From the IMG/VR virus record IMGVR_UViG_3300032116_000254, positions 1 through 55,354 of that record: DNA of 55,354 bases. One strand, 5' to 3'. The notes under the pieces are model-generated. The model did not search any database, was not told where the DNA came from, and saw only the letters and a list, made by a program, of their open reading frames with translations. This stretch comes from a virus. Shown here one piece after another: positions 7,426 to 16,300 of this stretch (its first letter is position 1; each line of letters begins with the position of its first letter). A program made the translations under genes and the position numbers.

Positions 7426-7719
7426 CTAGATTTCCTCAGGGTTGACCACATAGATGTTCGGCCCCGAGGGATCTAGCTCTCTTACTATGTCTTCCACAGG
7501 CTTGTTGAGAAAAGTACTCATGTCAGTCAACAGGGACCACTGATCCTTGTCGAACACTGAGACCACCATCATCTCATCTTTGTTCGTATGAAACGTCATA
7601 GTATAGTCTCTTGATTCGTCGCCCTCATTGGACTCCCACTCAAGCTCCATCATCCCCTTGTCGTCTTTCGACACAAGGCCCTTCAGAATCTTCTGTACGG
7701 TTTCCCAGAATGGATCCAT
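7426..7719 (-). CDS. Unknown acidic 97-residue protein
   Basis: Begins MDPFWETVQKILKGLVSKDD and ends IYVVNPEEI. It is acidic, with beta segments in the middle (YTMTFHTNKDEMMVVSVF). No motif is recognised. The ribosome site is weak (GGAAG). A TTACTATAA element on the minus strand at 7822-7830, about 100 bases upstream, matches the recurrent promoter-like motif of the right block. Confidence 0.65.
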   Translation of the reverse strand: MDPFWETVQKILKGLVSKDDKGMMELEWESNEGDESRDYTMTFHTNKDEMMVVSVFDKDQWSLLTDMSTFLNKPVEDIVRELDPSGPNIYVVNPEEI

Positions 7720-7839
7720 ATTGATGAACTTCCTGTCTACCTGTTGTCTGTATATAAAAAGTCTATTATGTATTTAAAAAAAAATTACTGGCGCAAAAAA
7801 TTTGGCGTCGGGTTTTGGATGTTATAGTAACTTAAAGAT

Positions 7840-8067
7840 TTACTTTTTATTATGAAGATAGGTAAGAAGATTGTCTAAAGCCAGGGATACTTTTGCGAGC
7901 TGTGTCTCCAGCTTTTCCAGATAAGAAGTAGAAATTCCAACGGTAAGCTGAGCTCTGGCCTCTTCTGTTTGGATGGGGTTTAAGACAAAGTCGTAGTAGT
8001 AGTTGGGCGACTGGACTTTCTCTTTGTTGAAATCTACAGATATAATATTTTGTATATCGTCATTCAT
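7840..8067 (-). CDS. Unknown 75-residue protein
   Basis: It begins MNDDIQNIISVDFNKE and ends in a helical segment (YLEKLETQLAKVSLALDNLL) with coiled-coil spacing. The start overlaps the stop of the zinc-ribbon gene (ATGAATGA), which indicates translational coupling within the recA operon. The segment TEEARAQLTVGISTSYLEKL is typical of small phage beta-hairpin/helix proteins, but I cannot name it. Confidence 0.7.
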   Translation of the reverse strand: MNDDIQNIISVDFNKEKVQSPNYYYDFVLNPIQTEEARAQLTVGISTSYLEKLETQLAKVSLALDNLLTYLHNKK

Positions 8068-8224
8068 CTACTATCTCGATCCACTTGTCTCCACACTCTC
8101 TGCACTCCACACCATATCTGGCACACTCCCCCTCTTTGGGAGGAAGCGCCGATATGACGAAGTCGGGCGGTATTGGGCAATCAGCACAAGGCTCTGGATT
8201 GATTGCGTCAGCTGCTCTTGACAT
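8060..8224 (-). CDS. Small zinc-ribbon protein overlapping recA (54 residues)
   Basis: It starts MSRAADAINPEPCADC inside the last codons of recA (17-base overlap) and ends overlapping the next start. Cysteine pairs CADC (13-16), C34, and CRECG (41-44) suggest a zinc ribbon; the sequence between them is proline-rich. Small phage zinc ribbons often bind nucleic acid or polymerase, but nothing here tells which. The overlaps on both sides argue that it is real and coupled to recA translation. Confidence 0.65.
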   Translation of the reverse strand: MSRAADAINPEPCADCPIPPDFVISALPPKEGECARYGVECRECGDKWIEIVDE

Positions 8225-9191
8225 TGTTTAACTCTTCTTTGACCTGATTGAACATCTCATCATTTGTTCTGAGCTCATTCAGAGCGTTCTCTCTACCCTG
8301 AGCAAAGAGCTCGCCATTGTAATAGATCCATGCGCCCTTTTGACTGAACACACCTTGGTCAATAGCAACATCAAGTACGCACCCGTATTGATCGATACCT
8401 TTACCGTAGAGGATGTTGAACTCTGTAACCTTCATTGGTGGGGCCATCTTATTCTTGATGATCTTGACCTTTGAGGTAATACCAACTGCGTTGCCAGCCT
8501 TGTCCTTTAGATCTTCCTTCTTACGGATATCTATTCTGACAGATGCGGCAAACTTAAGGGCCATTCCACCTGGAGTTGTCTCAGGGTTACCGAACATGAT
8601 ACCGATCTTGTTGCGCAGCTGATTAATAAAAATCAAAAGAGTCTTGTGCTGATTAGCAAGACCGACAAGCTTTCTCATGGCCTTGGCCATCATTCTCGCC
8701 TGAAGTCCCATCTGCTGAGCTTCCATCTCGCCTTCAAGCTCAGCCTTAGGAATCAGAGAAGCAACAGAGTCAATTACGATAACTCCGAGCTCTCCTGTTC
8801 TAATGAGCTTGTCCACGATCTCAAGAGCCTGCTCGCCGTAGTCGGGCTGTGCAAGAAGAAGATTATCAAGATCAATGCCGACCGCCTGCATATAGACGGG
8901 ATCAAGCGCGTGCTCAGCATCAACATAGGCACAACGTAGACCAGACTTTTGAGCCTGTGCTACAACAGAGAGGGCAAGAGTGGACTTGCCTGACGACTCG
9001 GGTCCGTAGATTTCTACGATCCTACCTTTTGGTAATCCGCCAATACCAAGTGCTCTATCCAAAGACATTGCTCCTGTTGGAATTGCCGGCCAAGATTCAA
9101 ACTCGGTGGTACCGAGTCGCATTACTGAGCCAGAACCGAATTGCTTTTCAATCTGAGCAATTGCGATCTCTAACTGCTTTGACTCTTCCAT
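8208..9191 (-). CDS. recA: RecA recombinase
   Basis: Full-length RecA core of 327 residues, close to the bacterial length minus the C-terminal tail. Visible features are the N-terminal helix with FGSGSVMRLG, Walker A GPESSGKST (63-71), Walker B VIVIDSVASL, the L1/L2 DNA-binding region with FINQLRNKIG and GNPETTPGG, and the C-terminal core through IDQGVFSQKG. RecA forms filaments on single-stranded DNA and drives strand exchange; in a large phage it supports recombination-dependent replication and repair. A sigma70-like promoter (9235-9263) lies upstream, inside the end of the preceding gene. AGGA precedes the ATG. No CGG codon is used in frame. Confidence 0.97.
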   Translation of the reverse strand: MEESKQLEIAIAQIEKQFGSGSVMRLGTTEFESWPAIPTGAMSLDRALGIGGLPKGRIVEIYGPESSGKSTLALSVVAQAQKSGLRCAYVDAEHALDPVYMQAVGIDLDNLLLAQPDYGEQALEIVDKLIRTGELGVIVIDSVASLIPKAELEGEMEAQQMGLQARMMAKAMRKLVGLANQHKTLLIFINQLRNKIGIMFGNPETTPGGMALKFAASVRIDIRKKEDLKDKAGNAVGITSKVKIIKNKMAPPMKVTEFNILYGKGIDQYGCVLDVAIDQGVFSQKGAWIYYNGELFAQGRENALNELRTNDEMFNQVKEELNNVKSS

Positions 9192-9234
9192 TTTTAGTTA
9201 ATCCTACTTTCGTATTTTAGTTAGGCTTGATGAC

Positions 9235-9263
9235 ATTATATCAGGCTTGCGAGGCCTTGTCAG
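9235..9263 (-). promoter_or_regulatory. Sigma70-like promoter for recA
   Basis: On the minus strand, CTGACA (9263-9258) and a perfect TATAAT (9240-9235) are separated by exactly 17 bases. The promoter overlaps the end of the 9241-9417 gene and lies about 44 bases upstream of the recA start. Confidence 0.75.
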
Positions 9264-9417
9264 ATTTAATAAACTTGATTCGTTCCATGACTTTATTTTC
9301 AAGCTGTTGCATCTCGACTCTTGTTTGATAGTCTGCGCCCAAAACATTATTTCTTATCTTCTCCAGTAGAGCATAGAGTTTCTTTAGCTGGATTTCTTTT
9401 CCGTTCATCTTGTACAT
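9241..9417 (-). CDS. Unknown 58-residue helical protein
   Basis: It begins MYKMNGKEIQLKKLYALLEK and is almost entirely helical with heptad-like spacing, ending FIKSDKASQA. The start follows a GGCGGA ribosome site. Its last codons contain the -35 and spacer of the recA promoter. Small charged helical proteins before recA in phages are often regulators, but no motif supports that here. Confidence 0.6.
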   Translation of the reverse strand: MYKMNGKEIQLKKLYALLEKIRNNVLGADYQTRVEMQQLENKVMERIKFIKSDKASQA

Positions 9418-9436
9418 GGTTTTTCCGCCTTTATAG

Positions 9437-9445
9437 TGGTATAAT
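9437..9445 (+). promoter_or_regulatory. Extended -10 promoter, + strand
   Basis: TGGTATAAT, a perfect -10 with the TG extension, lies 37 bases before the GTG of the 9482-9634 gene. The -35 is poor. It is divergent from the gene at 9241-9417. Confidence 0.55.
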
Positions 9446-9481
9446 AAATGTCATCTAGTATAGCATTTAATAGGAGCATTA

Positions 9482-9634
9482 GTGAGCAGAAAAGTAGAAA
9501 CCCACCCAGATTTTATTCGCGCAAAAATACTTTTAAACAAAAGATTTCACACACCTCATGATCTTATTGTTTACTGGTCCATGAGTGGCCCATGCAGAGA
9601 GCCTCATCCGGAGATAGAAGATATTTCCGAGTAA
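9482..9634 (+). CDS. Unknown 50-residue protein, GTG start
   Basis: It starts at GTG with AGGAG five bases upstream and an extended -10 promoter before it. The sequence MSRKVETHPDFIRAKILL is basic at the N-terminus and acidic at the C-terminus (PEIEDISE). No family is recognised. A 64-codon open frame on the other strand is less credible because it lacks a ribosome site. Confidence 0.55.
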   Translation: MSRKVETHPDFIRAKILLNKRFHTPHDLIVYWSMSGPCREPHPEIEDISE

Positions 9635-9638
9635 GCAC

Positions 9639-9669
9639 TTGACAGCTGGCTTGACAGCTATGCTATACT
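9639..9669 (+). promoter_or_regulatory. Promoter with tandem TTGACAGCT repeat
   Basis: TTGACAGCT occurs twice, 12 bases apart (9639 and 9651), followed by TGCTATACT, an extended -10 (9664-9669). The first copy gives a 19-base spacer. Repeating the -35 at one helical turn could be an operator or an alternative promoter. The 170 bases from here to the next gene hold no convincing ORF. Confidence 0.5.
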
Positions 9670-9789
9670 GGGTATTAGAGAGCATAAGAACAACTGGTTC
9701 CACCGTAGCTCCAAGCTTGATAGGCAACTATCATCTTATACGATTCCCCTGATACAGGGAAGGCTTTTGGACAAAATTCCTAAAAGCAT

Positions 9790-9806
9790 TTACTATATGT
9801 TATAAT
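9790..9806 (+). promoter_or_regulatory. TTACTATAT element with TATAAT upstream of the Clp-like ATPase
   Basis: TTACTATAT (9790-9798) is immediately followed by TATAAT (9801-9806), about 40 bases before the start at 9846. TTACTATA-like elements recur upstream of several right-block transcription units. Confidence 0.5.
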
Positions 9807-9845
9807 ATATTAACTTTAAATATATACAACGAAAGTAGGTGCAAA

Positions 9846-11331
9846 ATGAGAATATATCAAATATATATGCCCGAACTTGCAACTTTCGTAAAGTTCAAGG
9901 TAATGGAACCAGAGTCGGTTCAAACATTCTTAGATTCCCTTTCTTTCTCTAAAGAAGAGATGAGTGAGCAAGAATATTATTTTTCTTTTAGAAAAGCAGT
10001 TATTGAAAACTTCATATTCAATCTCAAAGGTGAGATATCCGAGTCTTTAAGACTTATGTCTCGCAAAGCAGCAGAAGCCTGCCTTGATGCAATGTACACG
10101 GGCGCAGTTATGCTTAACCCTGGCCTAGACGTTGATGCCTGGATATCTTTATCATATATGCCGACGGGTAGTTCTTTTAATGATGACCCAATAGATTTTG
10201 ATTCTCTATCAAAAGACTTTATTGAAAGCCTTAAAAAAGGTGGAAACAAAAGAGCACCTAAATTTGATTTAGATGATTTCCCTTTTGCCTCTTCTAAAAG
10301 AAAAGAAGAACCAAAGAAGCCAAAGCAAATATCCAAGCAAAAATTCATGGGCTTAGAAAATCATTTGAAGCAAAACATCATCGGACAAGATGCTGCAATC
10401 GACACAATCGTTTCTGCTTTAAAAAGAGCACAAGCAGGATTGTCAGATGCTGATAGACCACTTGGAGTTTTCTTATTTGCCGGATCCTCGCGGAGTTGGT
10501 AAAACACACTTAGCAAACACTCTTCATAAATATCTTTTTGGCGCAGACATGCCGATGGTAAGAATTGACTGTGGAGAATTCCAGCACAAGCACGAAAACC
10601 AAAAACTTATAGGTTCTCCTCCTGGATATGTTGGCCACGATGAAGGTGGGCAGTTAGTCAATCAGGTTAAGCAGAATCCTAATACAGTGGTTCTGCTAGA
10701 TGAGATAGAAAAGGCTCACCCAGATCTTTGGAATACATTCCTTAGAGTTTTTGATGATGGAGTTTTAACTGACGCCAAAGGTGAGCTTGTTAACTTCAAG
10801 AATACGATAATCATTATGACCACCAACCTAGGAAATGATAAGACCACGGAAAACATGTTAGCCAGTGGAGCTGGGTTTACAAAAGATATTTCATATAAGC
10901 TTGGAACAAGAATCGTTCCCGATAGATCCATTGTTGAAAGAAATACCAATAACGCAATCAAGAAGCACTTCAAGCCAGAGTTCTTGAACAGAATAGACAA
11001 AATAGTCATATTCAATTTCTTGTCAGAAAAAGACTGCCAGCACATCGCTAGACTAGAGATGTCTATTGTTATAGACAAACTTTCAAAGAAGGGCTATCAA
11101 ATTAAATATAGCGACAATGTTCTTTCGGGATTAATCAACAAAGGTATTGACGCAGTCAAGGGGGCAAGGGGGTTATCTCAAATAAGAAGAGATCAAATAG
11201 AGTCTCCAATAGCCGATACGTTGGTTTACTCTGTGGTACCTAGGGGTACCACTTTTCACATTGATTATGAGGATGAACAGTTTAAATTTGAGGTTCAAAA
11301 ACCGCATAAGAAATCAGAGATTAAAGAGTAA
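9846..11331 (+). CDS. Clp/Hsp100-type AAA+ ATPase, needs +1 frameshift at CGG
   Basis: Two frames join at the CGG at 10491 to give about 494 residues. Residues 1-195 are a helical N-terminal domain not recognised. The AAA+ module follows: IIGQDAAIDTIV, Walker A GSS-G-VGKT (213-220, the fourth position supplied across the frameshift), pore loop GYVG (about 260-263), Walker B VVLLDEIEKAHP (D285, E286), sensor-1 TTN (about 327), FLNRIDKIV, and sensor-2 GARGL near the C-terminus. This is the ClpA/ClpB second-domain type, an unfoldase or remodelling ATPase. Without the shift, translation stops three codons later with the P-loop broken, so no ATPase could be made. Its phage role is unknown; assembly or proteolysis of host proteins is possible. 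Confidence 0.9.
10491..10493 (+). other. CGG +1 frameshift site 1 (Clp-like ATPase)
   Basis: Context TCG CGG AGT in the entering frame, with the stop TAA two codons after CGG. Skipping the C gives GGA (Gly), which completes the Walker A motif G-S-S-G-V-G-K-T. Homology fixes the shift to within a few codons of this site. Confidence 0.9.
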
Positions 11332-11374
11332 AACTAGTTACTATTAAACTATATCACTATTTTAGGAGCATTTT

Positions 11375-11629
11375 ATGCCAATGACCAGAATGTTAGCAGG
11401 ATTAGGCAGAAGAGCTTCGTCTGCAACAGCTGCAACAAGAACTACGGCTAGATCTTCTGGCGCAATGTCCGCTATGAAAAACAACAGAATGGCGCAAATG
11501 GTTGCGAGAAACCCTGGTAAAAGCGCAATTGCTGGTGGAGCAGTTCTTGGGGGAGTTGCCATGGGAAGAACAAGAAAGTCTGGACTCGATAAAACTCGTG
11601 GCAGACCAACCGGAATGTACGGATACTAA
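11375..11629 (+). CDS. Small Arg/Gly protein with glycine-zipper segment (84 residues)
   Basis: It begins MPMTRMLAGLGRRASS; the N-terminal half is basic and Ala/Thr/Ser-rich. A glycine-zipper hydrophobic segment (AIAGGAVLGGVAMG, about residues 51-64) follows and the C-terminus is Arg/Gly/Tyr (RGRPTGMYGY). RBS AGGAG. It starts a run of similar proteins before the terminase; by position and composition these could be internal virion or DNA-ejection proteins. That is inference only. Confidence 0.65.
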   Translation: MPMTRMLAGLGRRASSATAATRTTARSSGAMSAMKNNRMAQMVARNPGKSAIAGGAVLGGVAMGRTRKSGLDKTRGRPTGMYGY

Positions 11630-11641
11630 TAGGAGTTTACT

Positions 11642-12025
11642 ATGCCAGGAAAACTTGGTAGAGGCGGATTTATAGGAACTTTGGCTGAAACAATCAGCCG
11701 AGGTATCGGTCAGGATGTTGGCGTATCAAGAAGGGGTCTCAATAAAGTTGGACTTTCTGGAGCTGTCGCTTCAGGCACAAGAAGAACTAGAGTTATAGGA
11801 CCAGGAAACTCAAACTCTACAGCTGCAAACTTGGTTACTGGAAAAGGGTCCGGCAGAAGATTCATATCCAATAATCAGTACTCTCAAATTCATGAAATGA
11901 GAGGAAGAAAAGTTCTTGGAGCCGGAATAGCCGCTGGAGGCATGGGTGTTGTAAACGCCGACGCCAACAAAAAAGGTTATTATAACCCGATGCCAGCACC
12001 TAAGGGCTCCGGCAGATTCGCTTAA
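11642..12025 (+). CDS. Gly/Arg-rich small protein with glycine zipper (127 residues)
   Basis: It starts MPGKLGRGGFIGTLAETI, with AGGAG upstream. It shares style with its upstream neighbour: basic, glycine-rich, and one Gly/Ala segment near the C-terminus (VLGAGIAAGGMGVV). It ends PKGSGRFA. No named family. Probably co-expressed with the flanking genes; candidate membrane-active or virion-internal protein. Confidence 0.65.
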   Translation: MPGKLGRGGFIGTLAETISRGIGQDVGVSRRGLNKVGLSGAVASGTRRTRVIGPGNSNSTAANLVTGKGSGRRFISNNQYSQIHEMRGRKVLGAGIAAGGMGVVNADANKKGYYNPMPAPKGSGRFA

Positions 12026-12052
12026 ATAATTTATTGAAAGATGTGATATGTG

Positions 12053-12463
12053 ATGAACGATTGGAAAACGTTTATAAATGAAAATGGCGATTTCGAATTG
12101 CCGAACTTTTTGTATAAGACAATAACAGATCTTATGAAGCAAACACTTGACATGGGGACTCTTTTGTCTAGCGATCAAGCAAAGCTTAGAGCATACAAAG
12201 AGCAAACCAAAAAAGCCTTTAAGTCTAGATGGTATGAAATAGCAAAAGCTTTAGAGTTCTTCAACATTATTGATCCTTGCATTTGTTCATCAGATGAAAA
12301 AGAGATTTATTGTGATGTATGCAAAGGTGCAAGATATATCATTAGCTCAACACTCACAGCAGATGAGATGAGAGAAGTCGGATTTTTTACCAATGCCGGA
12401 ACCAATGTTGAGATGATAGAGAAACTACAAAAAAGCTTAAATCAAATATTGATGGAAATGTAA
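12053..12463 (+). CDS. Unknown 136-residue protein with Cys cluster
   Basis: It starts MNDWKTFINENGDFELPNF. A central Cys group (CICSSDEKEIYCDVC, about residues 81-95) suggests a zinc-binding knuckle, flanked by helices. The C-terminus is helical (MIEKLQKSLNQILMEM). An in-frame GTG lies one codon earlier, but the ATG is preferred. Followed at once by a second zinc-ribbon gene. Confidence 0.65.
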   Translation: MNDWKTFINENGDFELPNFLYKTITDLMKQTLDMGTLLSSDQAKLRAYKEQTKKAFKSRWYEIAKALEFFNIIDPCICSSDEKEIYCDVCKGARYIISSTLTADEMREVGFFTNAGTNVEMIEKLQKSLNQILMEM

Positions 12464-12464
12464 C

Positions 12465-12638
12465 ATGTCTTGTCCAAGGTGTGGCTCTCAGACACAAAAT
12501 GTTACTGAGTATGTCACACAAGAAGAGAAGACTGTTTATGTAAAAGAATATTATTGTAGCAAGTGTAAAAGTTCATCAATTGATTTTTATGATGAACAAG
12601 GATTTTTTAAATCAGAGTGGATTGATTTTAATGTCTGA
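12465..12638 (+). CDS. Small zinc-ribbon protein (57 residues)
   Basis: CPRCG (3-7) and CSKCK (31-35) make a classical zinc ribbon with a beta-hairpin between them. It is tightly packed: it starts one base after the previous stop and overlaps the next start (AATGTCTGA). Zinc ribbons of this kind in phages often act in transcription or packaging; no specific role is visible. Confidence 0.7.
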   Translation: MSCPRCGSQTQNVTEYVTQEEKTVYVKEYYCSKCKSSSIDFYDEQGFFKSEWIDFNV

Positions 12639-13350
12639 AATAGAAAAAGTAAACGACAAACAAAACTTCATGAAAGAGTTTGGTTCTCTTAGGCCAGATC
12701 TCTTCTTTCCCGAGTCTTGGACTCAAGACGACAAAGACAAAGCAATAGAGCTGGTTAGACCGCAAAAAACTAGAAACTCAATGTTCTCGTCGATACCAAT
12801 GAACTGCGAAGCAGAGCGCTGCATTTTTGCGTCAACCTGCCCCCTACTAAAAGAAAACCTTGCGCCAAGAAATAATCCATGTCCAATAGAGATGTCAATG
12901 GTTTCACAGTTCACAGGAGAATACATGGAACAACTTGATGTGAATCCAAACAATCTTGTGGAAGTATCAATGGTTAGAGATCTTGTTGATCAAGAGATTC
13001 AGTACATGAGAAAGACAAAACTGTTAGCCAAAGAACACTTTATTCAAGAAAATGTTATTGGAGTTGATCAAGACGGACAGCCAATTCTAAAGAAAGAATT
13101 GCACCTAGCAGTAGAACTTGAAGACAAACTGCATAAGAGAAGAAAAGATCTTAGGAACCAACTGCTTGCAACAAGAGAAGCAAAAGCAAAAGTTGGTCAG
13201 GTGCAACTAGATACAGCTCAAGCTATTTCTGAAATTATTGACAAAGTTCAATCAATTGAATCGCAAAGAGAAAAGCTCATTAAACAAAAGCTTGGTACAT
13301 ACGAAATAGACGAGTATATAGAAGCCCAAACGGTAGAGGAAGATGGCTAA
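12631..13350 (+). CDS. Unknown 239-residue protein
   Basis: The start MSEIEKVNDKQNFMKEF overlaps the zinc-ribbon stop; the longer open frame from 12580 lies inside that gene and is rejected. Several cysteines in the first half (CEAERCIFASTCPLL, later NNPCPIE) could bind metal. The second half is a long charged helix (LEDKLHKRRKDLRNQLLATREAK...), probably coiled coil. Located two genes before the terminase module, it might be a small-terminase-like or packaging adaptor, but I see no diagnostic motif. Confidence 0.7.
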   Translation: MSEIEKVNDKQNFMKEFGSLRPDLFFPESWTQDDKDKAIELVRPQKTRNSMFSSIPMNCEAERCIFASTCPLLKENLAPRNNPCPIEMSMVSQFTGEYMEQLDVNPNNLVEVSMVRDLVDQEIQYMRKTKLLAKEHFIQENVIGVDQDGQPILKKELHLAVELEDKLHKRRKDLRNQLLATREAKAKVGQVQLDTAQAISEIIDKVQSIESQREKLIKQKLGTYEIDEYIEAQTVEEDG

Positions 13351-16300
13351 TTTTTATAAAAAGCTTGAAGAAACTCTAAAGACACCTTTATCTACATTAG
13401 GTGCAACCAACCCGCAGCAACTATCTGCGATGATATCAAGCAACTTAAGAAATCCAGTTGGCGCAGATCCAAATAAGCTAAAGTTTATGTTTGGTTCTGA
13501 AGACGACTTCATGGCAAGGTATCAGAACTTTGAACAGCTTTACAAAGCTGCTTTGCAAGAAGAGCTGCAATCAACAGCACTAAGTGCATCCAGAAAGAGA
13601 ATGATCCAAGGAGCAATGGATGCTCCAGTTATAAATCTTAATTTAGTAGGAAACTATAAAGCAAGACAATCTTTGATATCCCACCTTAATTCAGAAGTTC
13701 TTCCACTTGAGGGTTTAATCAAAAACTTTGGTGCCCCTGGAGTTGGCATGCCGTCCTCAAACCTTTTTAGAGGCGCCGCAAGGTACATGACAGATATGTT
13801 GGGGGGCGGAGGTCATCCAGTTCTATCTTTAATCAACAGTTTGACATTTAATATAGATCCCACAAAAGCTGGCATAGAAGCTTTCGGTTATGGTAAAAGC
13901 AACCTGCCATCTGCAGCTGCACTTCGTGCATCATCTGAAATGAGTCAAAGAATTAGTAGGGGCCCAGCTGGTCGGTGGTATATTCGATTTTTCAAGAGCC
14001 ACTGCAGGTGCAGGTGGGGTAAAAAAACTTAACGTATTTACATTTGACGTTGAAACAAGCGGCCTTGGAGTATATGACCAGGTTAGATCACTCGCCGCGT
14101 CCTCAATGCAGGTAACAGACAATGGAGCAATAACTCATCAGGCAAATGCGTACGCTGTTCAGTTTTTGACTCCACAAATGGAGCAGTTTGATGTACCTGG
14201 AAAAAATGGATCTAGAGAATCGCTTGGTAAATTTGTTTCTACTCTTGAAAAAACAAGTCCAGCAGAACAATTACACGACCTAAATACCGCTCAAGGAAGA
14301 GCAGAAGCAATTAAATCGTACAAACAGTTTATGAGACAGGCAATAGACTCAGATGTTGTTGTTGGCCATAACGTTCAATTCGACTTTCAAAAAATATCAA
14401 TGTCAGCTCATGCAATAGAGGGCTGGGATTTAGATGATGAAGCGGTTGATTTATCAAGAAGATTTAATGGAATGGCAGAACAAGGAAGAGTTATTAACAC
14501 TCTTGATTTAGCTAAAGATTATTTAACTAGACAAATTTCTGCTGATCTAACATTGGGCGGAGAAGAAGCAACTAGAAAAATAATATCGACAATGTTTGCT
14601 CCAGAAACATTAACTCGAGCTTCTATAGGTGGAGCAGCCACGCCCTTCTCAATTGGTAATATTGCTGGCCAAACAAATCTACTAGAACTTATTGAACAAA
14701 AAGGTGGAACAGTTGGAAGAGACTTAGTTGGCAATTTAGCAAGGGGGGGATCTGCAGCTCACCAAGCTCAAGTTGACACAATTCTTACTAATTTTATGGT
14801 TCAATTTATTCACACTGGAGAACTTCAGTATGGAGAAATAACAGGAATGTCAGCTGATGTATCCGCAGCAAGAAAAACAATTCTAAAATCTTCAGCTATT
14901 GTACCAACGACAAATATTGCCAGCGCTCAGCACATGTCCGATGCTGTCTACAATTATGCAAAGGGTCGAGGGATTGAGGGAGTAAAGCTTACGACCGACA
15001 ATTCAATTATTGCTTTTTCAAAAGAAAATAACTCATGGTACGAATACACTACTGATCCAACAACTGGAGAAACAATTAGTACCCAGTACAATGGAAATCC
15101 CATACAAGCAAGAGTAACTGCAGCTCTTGAAGCTTCTAAAAGAGGAGACGAAAGTGAACTTCTTGATATAGGCTTAAATTATCTTGAACAGTCAAGAGCT
15201 GACAGAATGCTGGCCAATATAGGTACAACAGCAAATGTGTCAAGAACAACAAACCTAAGATCTCTTGCAGCAGGCATAAGGGCGGGAGATAGGGCAGTTG
15301 AAGATCAATTAATAGACTCTCTTGCCGCAACCAGAGAAATACTTGGTTTCCAAGAATTTGGAGAAAGACCAGAGATTTTTTCTCAAATGGGATTAGACAG
15401 AGTAATGTCAGCTAATAACATGTTGATTAATCAAGGTCAAGCAAGCGACTATCTGACAAGACTTGCCTCAGCTGGAATAGAAACTGGTATAGATGATCCA
15501 TATTTGAGAAGAGGTTTTGTTAGCATAGCATCAATAACTTCTGGTATACCTTTTGGTGAAGAGGGAGCTCAAGCTTCGGACAGTTTAGCTAGAACAATTG
15601 TTAGTAGAGTCGCTGGTAGTGGCGTTTCTCCAGCAGAGCTTTCCGATAGGGTCAGCGAGTTCAATGCAAATACAGGCAGAAAAGTTGGAGAATATTTAAG
15701 CGAGTTTGGAATCTCGTTTGCAAGAACACAAACACAAAATTATGTATTTGGAGCTTCTGGTGAAGTTTCTAGGCCCATTATTTCAACAGACATACTAAAA
15801 CAAATAGATATTGATCTAGGTGGCGGAAGAGGCCCTGTAAAATTTTTGAGTGATGAATTTTTAAGTGAATATGGAGTCAATAAATTCGGTCTGTCAGCTA
15901 TAGAAAGAGAAGAGGGAAGAGCAGTAAATCTTGTTTTTGGAGATTTAGCAGCAGATGTGAATAGCGGTGGTTCAGTAATAAGAAGAGACATAGCTGATCA
16001 ATTGGCTAGAGGTATAACCGATCAATTAGAGTTTTTAACCAGTGCAGACAATCTAAAAGATGCAGTAGAGCAAGGTAAGTTTGCAAACGTTAATCAAGCA
16101 CGTCAAATACTCGGCATGTTTGAAACCGAGGGGAAAGATAAAGTAAGGGATATGATTAGAGATTCTCTTACTAAACGAGGTCTTGTTGTTGGCTCCATAG
16201 AGGGAAGGGAAGGGGCAGGAGTAGCTGCAATAATTGACCAAGTGTCATCTCTGCAAAACGACACAGACGCTTTCCAAAGACTTTATCAATTCTCTGTTAA

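Noticed and set aside
7790-7815. Terminator at GGCGC...GGCGTC
   Set aside because: The two halves are direct, not inverted, so no hairpin forms.
9660-9760. Possible tRNA between the divergent units
   Set aside because: No cloverleaf or T-arm consensus could be drawn; only promoter-like elements and a weak TTCCC/GGGAA hairpin.
10481-10486. GGATCC at the first frameshift as a cloning scar or simple T insertion
   Set aside because: Removing the T also restores a frame, but the other six sites have no such sequence and share only CGG. The common explanation is CGG.
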